28,487 bases of DNA from JBHJGM01 sp964405825 (GTDB lineage: Bacteria > Verrucomicrobiota > Verrucomicrobiia > Opitutales > JBHJGM01): positions 1 to 28,487 of the forward strand of contig CAYOPI010000039.1 in the NCBI GenBank assembly GCA_964405825.1. Direction: 5' to 3'. Both the position numbers and the translations under genes were made by a program. Shown here one piece after another: positions 8,662 through 14,953 of this stretch (the stretch's first letter is position 1; each line of letters starts with the position of its first letter). The notes beneath the pieces are model-generated. The model saw only the letters and a list, made by a program, of their open reading frames with translations. It was not told where the DNA came from and did not search any database.

Positions 8662-8668
8662 GCCCGGC
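8611..8668 (+). repeat. Direct repeat copy 1, popT 3' end
   Basis: A 58-bp segment matching 9530-9587 with two mismatches, both in the first 13 bases. 8624-8668 is identical over 45 bp. It encodes the popT C-terminus and stop codon. Confidence 0.9.
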
Positions 8669-8723
8669 CCCGCAAAAGCGGTCCAGAATTGACGCACGGA
8701 ACCACACGTCTTGAGGTCGGGTG

Positions 8724-9392
8724 ATGAACATGGATGCGTTCACGATCAACCTTGTGCTGATCGGATTTCCCGGAGTCATCACCTACCAGCTTCTGAAGCG
8801 GCTGCTTCCACGCCGTGAGCGCAGCGCCCTTGATGTCTTCTTTCTGGTAACGGTTTATGCTGTCCTCAGCTACACGCTTCTGGGACTGCTGTTGGCAACC
8901 TTGAATGATGTTTTTGGCTACCGATTCGAAGCCAATTACCTCAAGAAGTTTCAGGATGGCGATGACTTTGAACTCTCCGAACTGGTCATGGCGACCTGCG
9001 CTGCGGTGGGGTTGGCGCTGACCCTTTCAGCATTGGAGACATTCAACGTCTGGAGCCACCTGGCCCAGAAATTGAAGGTGAGCAATCGGTTCGGCGACAG
9101 CGACACCTGGGCGTACTTTCATGCGGAGAGCTTCAGTCAGGGCGAAGACCGATGGGTCTACGTTCGAGACACCGAAAAGGACCTGATTTACTTTGGTGCG
9201 ATCAAGGCATGGTCCGATGGCCCCACGCTTCGGGAGTTGGTCCTCGAGCAAGTAGACGTTTATTCAAACAATTCAGAGGTGTCCGATGAAATCCTCTACT
9301 CCGTACCGAGGGTGTATCTCGCCAAGGCACCCACCTCCATTTCGGTTGAAATCGTGCCAAAGACCGAGGATAATCTGATCGATGAGCGATAA
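8724..9392 (+). CDS. DUF6338-like membrane protein
   Basis: A 222-aa protein with an N-terminal hydrophobic segment (about residues 6-24), a second around 38-60 and a third around 90-108. A soluble C-terminal domain follows, with the pattern WVYVRDTEKDLIYFGAIKAW ... LRELVLEQVDVY ... VPRVYLAKAP. From memory this architecture and C-terminal pattern fit the DUF6338 family, which has no established function. ATG 8724 is chosen because a GAGG at 8713-8716 sits 7 bases upstream; an ATG at 8730 is possible. Base composition is lower in G+C than popT, and the gene lies between the two repeat copies, both pointing to horizontal acquisition. The stop overlaps the start of a 33-codon ORF. Confidence 0.75.
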   Translation: MNMDAFTINLVLIGFPGVITYQLLKRLLPRRERSALDVFFLVTVYAVLSYTLLGLLLATLNDVFGYRFEANYLKKFQDGDDFELSELVMATCAAVGLALTLSALETFNVWSHLAQKLKVSNRFGDSDTWAYFHAESFSQGEDRWVYVRDTEKDLIYFGAIKAWSDGPTLRELVLEQVDVYSNNSEVSDEILYSVPRVYLAKAPTSISVEIVPKTEDNLIDER

Positions 9393-9483
9393 GCCAAAAT
9401 CCGTGGGCTATGGCTATGTGGCCCCTTCGCCAAAGGGACGCAAACCCTCGACCAAGCCGGTCGCCCAGAAGCCGAGAAAGTAG
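9382..9483 (+). CDS. 33-aa basic Pro/Lys-rich small protein
   Basis: A small ORF starting at ATG 9382 inside the last codons of the DUF6338-like gene (11-bp overlap, +1 frame) and ending at TAG 9481-9483. The peptide is rich in Lys, Arg and Pro, with a GYGYVAPSPKGRKPS core. It has no hydrophobic segment and would be unstructured and strongly basic. The overlap suggests translational coupling, so it could be a partner of the membrane protein. I recall small GYxP-type proteins beside DUF6338 genes elsewhere, but cannot verify that here. Coding status rests on position and composition only. Confidence 0.5.
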   Translation: MSDKPKSVGYGYVAPSPKGRKPSTKPVAQKPRK

Positions 9484-9529
9484 ATCCTTCCAGAGTCCTG
9501 CGCCGACGGAGTATGGCCGCCCTGAAGCC

Positions 9530-9587
9530 GTCTGGCTGACGCAGCGCTCGGCGCCCGGCGAGAAGGCCAAGGCGGGGTGAGCCCGGC
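9530..9587 (+). repeat. Direct repeat copy 2, displaced popT tail
   Basis: This is the second copy of the popT 3' end, with 9543-9587 identical to 8624-8668. In frame it reads VWLTQRSAPGEKAKAG and stop, against VWLMERSAPGEKAKAG in popT. It is not attached to any gene. The rest of 9484-9650 shows no ORF or terminator that I can support. Confidence 0.9.
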
Positions 9588-9650
9588 TGCATTGACCTTG
9601 CCTGAAGACGTGGGCGCGGCGATCGTTGCAGGCACGCGCACAGGCGCTGA

Positions 9651-9734
9651 GCCCGGGTGGCGGAATTGGCAGACGCTGGGGACTTAAAATCCCTTGCCCG
9701 CAAGGGCGTGCGGGTTCGAGACCCGCCCCGGGCA
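9651..9734 (+). tRNA. tRNA-Leu (TAA anticodon)
   Basis: The acceptor stem GCCCGGG (9651-9657) pairs with CCCGGGC (9727-9733), followed by discriminator A. The anticodon loop CTTAAAA sits in a GGGA/TCCC stem and gives anticodon TAA. A long variable arm (GCCCGCAAGGGCG region) marks a class II tRNA, and the T arm GCGGG-TTCGAGA-CCCGC is canonical. The CCA end is not encoded (ACCG follows). Confidence 0.95.
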
Positions 9735-9753
9735 CCGCAATCGACTCGCCACG

Positions 9754-11049
9754 ATGAAGCGTCTTGCCCAGCCTGCGCGCATGCCCCTCTCCATTGCCTC
9801 CTCGGGTCGACACCTGGTTGACGCCGCGGGCCAGCCATTTTTCTTTTTGGCCGACACGGCCTGGAACACCGCCCTGAAAGCCGATCGGCCGCAGTGGGAC
9901 GAATTCCTCACCGCCCGCCAGGCCCAGGGCTTCACCGCCATTCAGTTCGTCTCTACGCCCTGGCGCGGCTGCCGCGAGCCCATTCACGGCGCACTCTTTG
10001 AGGAGACGCCGAACGGCGTGACCTTCAACGAAGCGGCCTGGGCAAAAATGGAAGAGTGGCTGGAGTGCCTGCAGACGCACGGTTTGATTCCCGTGCCGGT
10101 CATCCTGTGGGACAACAACCCCGACGACCCGATCTTCCGCCGGCGGGAGGACACCTGCATCGCCGTTGGCCGCCGCATGCTGGAGCGCTGGAGCCGCTTC
10201 GACCCGATCTGGCTGCTGGCGGGTGACGGCGACTACCGTTGCGGCTACCAGGAGGGCAAGTGGAAGCGCATCGGTCGCGGCATCTTCGCCGATCACCCCG
10301 ACGCCCTCGCCACCATGCACCCGTGCGGGACCACCTGGGTGGGCGACCAGTTTGACCAGGAGCTCTGGTACAACCTGGTGGGCTTTCAGAGCGGCCACGG
10401 TCACAGCCGGACGGACCTGTATTCGCTCACGGCGGGTCCCTACAGCTACCGCTGGGCGCAGATTCAAAAACCCTTCCTCAACCTCGAGCCGAACTACGAG
10501 CTGGCCACGGCCTTTCACGAGGACTTCGTTTACGAGGCCCGGCACGTGCGCCGGGCGCTGTGGTGGTCGCTGCTGGGCGCGCCGTTCGCGGGCGTCACCT
10601 ACGGCAACGAACCCACCTGGGTCTGGCCGGAGCGTCCCTTCGAGCCCGCCGAAGGCCACGGGATCTTCTGGGGGGCGGGACATTGGCGCACCGGGCTGCA
10701 CACCGAGGCCATCGGCCAGTTGAAGAGTCTGCGGACGATCCTCGAACGCCTGCCCTGGACCCAGTTGCGGCCCGCCGACGAACTGCTGATGGAGCAGCCC
10801 GGCTGGACCGAGGCCACCGCCTTTCAGAAATGCGCCGCAACCGAGGACCGCGCGATTGTTCTGGCTTACCTGCCGCGGGGTGGAGGCATCACGCTGGCGG
10901 CAACGTTGCTGGAGCCCGCCCGCGAGGCCCTCTGGGTAGACCCGCGCACCGCCGACACTCTCCCCTGCCGGGTTGAGGGTGAACGCGGTCTTTGCCGGGC
11001 CGAAGCCCCCGATGACCGCGACTGGCTTTTGCAACTGCGCACTCCATAG
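9754..11049 (+). CDS. DUF4038 / GH140-like glycoside hydrolase
   Basis: A 431-aa protein whose N-terminal region has the DUF4038 apiosidase-like signature: a HLVDAAGQPFFFLADTAWN strand near residue 19, then GFTAIQFVSTPW. The family builds a TIM-barrel hydrolase; GH140 members act on apiose-linked side chains of plant pectin (RG-II), but DUF4038 proteins are more varied. No signal peptide is visible, so it is probably cytoplasmic. The frame is open upstream into the tRNA, so the start is ATG 9754 or ATG 9781; no clear Shine-Dalgarno precedes either. The gene begins 19 nt after tRNA-Leu. With the sulfatases and the beta-helix protein downstream it fits a polysaccharide-degrading lifestyle. Confidence 0.8.
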   Translation: MKRLAQPARMPLSIASSGRHLVDAAGQPFFFLADTAWNTALKADRPQWDEFLTARQAQGFTAIQFVSTPWRGCREPIHGALFEETPNGVTFNEAAWAKMEEWLECLQTHGLIPVPVILWDNNPDDPIFRRREDTCIAVGRRMLERWSRFDPIWLLAGDGDYRCGYQEGKWKRIGRGIFADHPDALATMHPCGTTWVGDQFDQELWYNLVGFQSGHGHSRTDLYSLTAGPYSYRWAQIQKPFLNLEPNYELATAFHEDFVYEARHVRRALWWSLLGAPFAGVTYGNEPTWVWPERPFEPAEGHGIFWGAGHWRTGLHTEAIGQLKSLRTILERLPWTQLRPADELLMEQPGWTEATAFQKCAATEDRAIVLAYLPRGGGITLAATLLEPAREALWVDPRTADTLPCRVEGERGLCRAEAPDDRDWLLQLRTP

Positions 11050-11127
11050 CGCGTTGGGCACAATTCAGGCCCAGGGCGGACTTGCCGTCACAGCGGCAGG
11101 TACCTAGTCTTTCGCGGCTTACGTAAC

Positions 11128-11141
11128 TGGATGCGCATCCA
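11128..11141. repeat. Perfect 14-bp palindrome, possible operator
   Basis: TGGATGCGCATCCA is a perfect inverted repeat, 33 bp before the start of the cyclic-nucleotide-binding gene. It could be a regulator binding site; nothing else supports a function. Confidence 0.3.
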
Positions 11142-11174
11142 CGCGCTCTTCTGCCACCGTCGTCGCCTCTCCGC

Positions 11175-11545
11175 ATGGACCTCACGCCACTGTTCCGATC
11201 GGTCAACGAAACCGAAAGCCACCCTTCCGGCACCACCGTCTTCAAGAAGGGCGAGCCGGCCGACACCATGTATGTCGTGAAGGAGGGTATGGTGCAGTTG
11301 GTCATTAACGATGTGGTGATCGAGGACGTGGGCCCGGGAGGCGTTTTGGGGAGATGGCCCTGATCGACAAGGGCGTGCGCAGCACGACCGCCCGGGTGAA
11401 AGAGGACTGCACCTTGGTGACGGTCGACGAACGCCGCTTCGCCTTCCTCTGTCAGCAGACGCCGTTCTTCGCCCTGCAGATGATGCGCCTGCCGGTTACG
11501 CGTATCCGCAAGATGGACAACTGGGTGCGCGCGGAAGGTATCTGA
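11175..11545 (+). pseudogene. Cyclic nucleotide-binding domain protein, frameshifted
   Basis: Two overlapping frames together encode one short Crp-type cNMP-binding domain (about 123 aa). The first (11175-11363) gives the strand FKKGEPADTMYVVKEGMVQL and ends soon after DVGPGGV. The second continues exactly as the family expects, FGEMALIDKGVRSTTARV, read from 11345. One T is missing from the TTTT run at 11344-11347: five Ts would join GGV to FGEMALID in a single frame. FGEMALID is the phosphate-binding cassette motif, so the lesion cuts through the ligand site. There is no helix-turn-helix, so an intact version would be a stand-alone ligand-binding domain. Either a real inactivating deletion or a sequencing error in a homopolymer is possible. 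Confidence 0.75.
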
Positions 11546-11605
11546 GTGAACTGCTTGTCCTCTGGCGTCTTACTTGGCCACGGATAGATCGAAATCTTTC
11601 CTCAA

Positions 11606-12010
11606 TCAGTAAAGCGTGTTGCCACGCGGATAGTCCTCAAGGCTTCCCACGATAGCATACCCATGCCGCCGATAGAAACCGAGCGCCTGGAAGCCGTAGG
11701 TGGTGGTGTGCGCGCGTACGCAGCTGCGTTCCTTTGCCAAACGTTCAGCGCGCTCCACTAAATCGCTGCCGACGCCCTGCCCTCGGAAAGCAGGTTGGAC
11801 CACCAGCAAATCGATCTTCAGCCAGTCCCAGTAAGTGGCTCCAATCAGGCCGCCGGCCAAGGAACCGATGGCGTCGCGGGCGACCAGGTGAAAGTCGGAT
11901 GCCTCGGGCCCGGTCAATCCGGCACGTTCGAGATTGAACTCTCGAAGCGTTCCCAAAAGTTCTTGTCGAAGCGTTTCACTTAAAGTCTGAACCAGACGGA
12001 CCTCAATCAT
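11606..12010 (-). CDS. GNAT family N-acetyltransferase
   Basis: A 134-aa acetyltransferase with the acetyl-CoA pyrophosphate-binding loop R76-G-Q-G-V-G81 preceded by the IDLLVVQPAF strand, and a C-terminal YGFQALGFYRRHGYAIVG segment typical of the family. It would transfer acetyl from acetyl-CoA to an amine; the substrate cannot be told. It starts at ATG 12010, converges on the cNMP-binding gene with about 60 bp between their stops, and has no operon partner. Its base composition looks somewhat less G+C-rich than the sulfatase next to it, so recent acquisition is possible. Confidence 0.85.
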   Translation of the reverse strand: MIEVRLVQTLSETLRQELLGTLREFNLERAGLTGPEASDFHLVARDAIGSLAGGLIGATYWDWLKIDLLVVQPAFRGQGVGSDLVERAERLAKERSCVRAHTTTYGFQALGFYRRHGYAIVGSLEDYPRGNTLY

Positions 12011-12137
12011 AGGGCGTTAGTCTCAAGGCCGTGGTGTCTTGTTGCCTGAGCAGAAGACTGGCATGGAGTCACTCGGGCCTTTCGGAGGCGATTTTGCTGC
12101 CTTTGGCCAGGAAAGCGCAGAAGCGGCGAAGCAGGGG

Positions 12138-13646
12138 TTAAAACACGCCGATGCGCGGGGGCAGCGGGTCGCAGGTCATGGCCATGCGCGTGCTCAGGCG
12201 CAAAAGCAGCGCGGTCTTCTCGGCCTGCCAGTCGGCTTCGCCCCAGAGGTTGCGCCGCTCGCCCGGGTCGGTGGAAAGGTCGTAGAGTTCACCGTCGTTG
12301 TGACCGTGGCGCACGACGAGCTTGCGATCGGCGGTGCGCAGGGCCGTCAGGAAGATTGGGTTCTCCTTGGCGTGGGGCTGGGAGTTGTAGTACTCCACGT
12401 AGACGTCGTCGCGGAAGTGCTCAATGGGGTCAGAAGACCTCAACGCGCTCCAGAGCGAGCGCCCCTGCATCTGGGGGTGGACGGGCTGGCCCATGGCCTC
12501 CAGCAGCGTCGGTGCGAGGTCGACCAGTTCGACCAGTGCGGAGGAGCGGCGACCTCCGGCAATTGTGCCGGGCATGGAGATGAGCAGCGGCACGCGCACG
12601 GCCGGGTCGTAAAGGAAGGGGCCCTTGGGGTAGACGCCGTGGTCGCCAAGCATCTCGCCGTGGTCGGACATGAAGATGACCAGCGTGTTTTCGAGCTGGC
12701 CGGTGGCCTCGAGGGTGTCGAGGACCTGCCCGATGCGCACGTCGATCTGGTCGACCATCGCCCAGTAGGCGGCGGTGCACCACTGGTGATCCCGCGGTGA
12801 GCGCGCCCGGTAGCCCTTGTGGTAATGCTCGGCCTCCTTGGTGCCTTTGTCCTTGAGGATGAGCTTGGTCGTGAACTCCTCCGGGTCGGCGTTGGGCAGG
12901 GCGATGTCCTCGATCAACGGGCCGTAGCGCTCGAGGTACTCGGCAGGCGGATTGTAGTGCGGGTGCGGGTCGAAGATGTTGACCGAGAGCAGCCACGGGT
13001 AGCCCTGGTCCTGGTGCGCGCGGATGTAGTCCTGCGCCATTTCCGCGCACCAGGTGGTCTGGTGCAGATCGGTCGGCATGCCCAGGTCGACGAACTCCGA
13101 GCCCTCGAAGGGCTGAGACCGGGGCAGGTCGCGCCCGCCGCAACGCTCGCGCACCCAGCGGGAATAGGCGCTGGAGGGGTATCTGTGCGGACTGGGCGCG
13201 TGATCCCAGAGAAAATCCGCGTAGCCGTCGTCGTCGATGCGGTCCTCGCAGCCCTGGTACCACTCGGACTCGTCGTGACGCCACCACTCCGGCCCGAGCA
13301 TCAGGCGGTGGTCGCAGGCCTTCAGGTGCAGCTTGCCGATCAGCCCGCAGTTGTAGCCCTGATCCTTGAGCAGCTTGGTGACGAGGAGGGTATCGTCCGG
13401 AATGTCCTGGCCGTTCTGGCGGAGCTTGGTGGTGACCGGGTAGCGCCCGGTGAGGAAGCTGCCGCGACTGGGCTGACACAGCGGGTTCTGCGCGAAGGCG
13501 TGGTCGAAACAGACACCGCTGGCAGCCAGCCGGTCGAGGTTGGGCGTGCGGACGAAGCCGTTGCCGTAACAGCCCAGGGCATCCCAGCGGTGCTGGTCGG
13601 TACACAGCCAGAGGATGTTGGGGCGGTCCGGGGTTGCAGTGGGCAT
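12138..13646 (-). CDS. Sulfatase (formylglycine-dependent, S1 family)
   Basis: A 502-aa type I sulfatase. The metal-binding TDQH is at residues 16-19. The formylglycine signature C57-Q-P-S-R61 is followed by GSFLTGRYP, and an SDHGEMLGDHG metal-site segment lies in the second half. Cys57 would be converted by a formylglycine-generating enzyme, which is not in this window. The frame extends to an ATG at 13682, but family members begin about ten residues before NILWLCTDQ, so ATG 13646 is preferred; a GGAG lies about ten bases upstream. No signal peptide is visible. It probably removes sulfate esters from a polysaccharide or oligosaccharide; the sugar is unknown. It lies downstream of an outer-membrane barrel gene on the same strand. 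Confidence 0.93.
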   Translation of the reverse strand: MPTATPDRPNILWLCTDQHRWDALGCYGNGFVRTPNLDRLAASGVCFDHAFAQNPLCQPSRGSFLTGRYPVTTKLRQNGQDIPDDTLLVTKLLKDQGYNCGLIGKLHLKACDHRLMLGPEWWRHDESEWYQGCEDRIDDDGYADFLWDHAPSPHRYPSSAYSRWVRERCGGRDLPRSQPFEGSEFVDLGMPTDLHQTTWCAEMAQDYIRAHQDQGYPWLLSVNIFDPHPHYNPPAEYLERYGPLIEDIALPNADPEEFTTKLILKDKGTKEAEHYHKGYRARSPRDHQWCTAAYWAMVDQIDVRIGQVLDTLEATGQLENTLVIFMSDHGEMLGDHGVYPKGPFLYDPAVRVPLLISMPGTIAGGRRSSALVELVDLAPTLLEAMGQPVHPQMQGRSLWSALRSSDPIEHFRDDVYVEYYNSQPHAKENPIFLTALRTADRKLVVRHGHNDGELYDLSTDPGERRNLWGEADWQAEKTALLLRLSTRMAMTCDPLPPRIGVF

Positions 13647-13705
13647 GGCACCAACGCTCCGGACCGGGCGCAGACGCATCAAGCCAAATGCGCCACAAGG
13701 CTGCC

Positions 13706-13743
13706 AAAACCGTGCGGTACGCCCACCATGGAGCGCACCGCAC
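13706..13743 (-). terminator. Candidate terminator of the barrel gene
   Basis: Arms 13712-13722 and 13733-13743 form an 11-bp stem with one mismatch and a 10-base loop. On the minus strand it is followed by GGTTTT. It sits just after the barrel gene stop. The T tract is short, so efficiency is uncertain. Confidence 0.45.
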
Positions 13744-13760
13744 GAAGGCTGGCTGGACCT

Positions 13761-14744
13761 CTAGAAGTGGATGACCGCGTCGATGTGGAAGCGCTGCTCC
13801 ATGACGCTTTCGGTGCGGTCGGTGATCGGGCGCTCCCAGGCAAAGCCCAGTTCGGCCCACTCCAGAAGGCGATAACGGAAGCCCACCGCCGCGCTCAGAA
13901 AGTGCGGATTGATGCTGGCGTTGGCCGCGCCGAAGTTGAAGAGGTCGCCGCCTTCAAAGGTGGCCACCGCGGGCACCGCGCCGCCGGCATGCAGCGGGAA
14001 GCGCGAGCCGCCATCGCCCACGCCCAGCACGCGGCGGTAGTTCAACTCAAAGAGCGGAGCGAACTTGGGCAGCACCTCGTAGCTGAAGTGGCCGCTGATG
14101 AAGAGCATCGTGCTTTCGTCATCGCCGTCGAGCGGGACCTCCGCGCCAATGGTGGTGGCAAACTGGGCCGGGCCGATGATCTGCATGAGGTCCAGCGAAG
14201 GGATGATGAGGCCCGAGCCCTGGCCCTGAAGCACTTCATCCTCTCCGATGGGAGCCTCGTACATCAGCCGGAGCGCCGCGGCGGCACCATCGTCGGGCTG
14301 CTGGAAGAAGGTCCACTTGAGGCCGGCGGAGAGGTTGGCGAAGCCGTCGGTGTCGGCCAGGGTGCTGTCGGCCTGAAAGTCCACAAAGCCGTCCTTGAGG
14401 GCGACCAGCGCCAGCGAGTCGGTGAAGGCGTATTGCAGCTGCACGGCGTAGAGCAGCACCTCGCCGTCGACGGGCAGATCGCCAATGGTCGTACGAATGT
14501 TTTCGGGCAGCGCGTGGTAGACAAAGAAGGGCTTGATGTAGGTTTGGGCCACCGGCAGGTCGAACAACGTCGGGTTAGAAACCGGGCGGCGGACCTCTTT
14601 CCACGCCTCCAGACCGTTGCCGAACGAGTCGGAATCCGACCCGAAGGAACCGAAGCTGCGAGCTTGCAGACTCGGCAGCGCAATGCAGGTAAGCACCGTG
14701 CTCAGGCACAGTGCGCGGGACAGTTGGGTAACAATCTTGTTCAT
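13761..14744 (-). CDS. Predicted outer-membrane beta-barrel protein
   Basis: A 327-aa exported protein. Starting at ATG 14744 (GGAG nine bases upstream) gives a signal peptide with a basic start (MNKIVTQLSR), a hydrophobic core and a likely cut near LQA/RS. The mature part begins with an SFG-rich stretch, then alternating amphipathic strands with short turns, for example VLLYAVQLQYAFTDSLALVA and SAAVGFRYRLLEWAELGFAW. It ends in a terminal Phe (DAVIHF), the usual signal for outer-membrane insertion. No specific family is recognised. It may be a porin-like channel or an anchor. It lies upstream of one sulfatase and is divergent from another, so a role in uptake of a sulfated glycan is a reasonable guess. 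Confidence 0.7.
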   Translation of the reverse strand: MNKIVTQLSRALCLSTVLTCIALPSLQARSFGSFGSDSDSFGNGLEAWKEVRRPVSNPTLFDLPVAQTYIKPFFVYHALPENIRTTIGDLPVDGEVLLYAVQLQYAFTDSLALVALKDGFVDFQADSTLADTDGFANLSAGLKWTFFQQPDDGAAAALRLMYEAPIGEDEVLQGQGSGLIIPSLDLMQIIGPAQFATTIGAEVPLDGDDESTMLFISGHFSYEVLPKFAPLFELNYRRVLGVGDGGSRFPLHAGGAVPAVATFEGGDLFNFGAANASINPHFLSAAVGFRYRLLEWAELGFAWERPITDRTESVMEQRFHIDAVIHF

Positions 14745-14953
14745 AGTAGCAGACTCCAATCGCCTATCGGGTTCAGGAATCTGGCGCTTAAGGTCAAGGG
14801 GAAGCAGTTATCATAAAGGCCCAAGCTGCTGATGATGAGCTGCTTGAATTGTTTGCATTAGAAAATCTTCATCTAACATCAAGCTGGGGGGCCGGCCTCC
14901 GGTGTACGCTGACAGGAGTTGACGCGCCGTTTCCGTTCTGAGCGAATGTTGGG
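14745..14953. other. Divergent intergenic region, barrel gene and sulfatase
   Basis: About 209 bp between divergent starts. The part around 14806-14882 is clearly A+T-rich against its surroundings and probably holds both promoters. I see TTGCAT-N15-TAACAT on the plus strand, but its spacing is short, so I do not call it as a promoter. Confidence 0.4.

Larger units (their letters stand above)
8669..9587. mobile_element. Putative mini-island or cassette bounded by direct repeats
   Basis: A 919-bp unit made of the insert plus the second repeat copy. The ends are the 45-bp perfect repeat of the popT tail. The cargo (8724-9483) is less G+C-rich than popT: 28 of 60 bases are G or C in 8881-8940, against 39 of 60 in 8221-8280. 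A tRNA-Leu follows 63 bp further on. A reconstituted gene 3' end plus a displaced copy is the classic footprint of site-specific integration. No integrase or transposase is encoded inside, so mobility is inferred. Confidence 0.5.

Noticed and set aside
9202..11061. A 619-codon minus-strand open frame across the tRNA and the DUF4038 gene
   Set aside because: It crosses a tRNA gene, the repeat and several unrelated features, and its product has no recognisable domain.
11343..11356. Programmed -1 frameshift in the cNMP-binding gene
   Set aside because: GTTTTGGGG does not give an X-XXY-YYZ slippery heptamer in the zero frame, and no downstream structure is evident.
12819..14816. A 665-codon plus-strand open frame
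   Set aside because: It is antisense to a sulfatase with an intact active site and to the barrel gene; the product is low-complexity Val/Gly/Ala.
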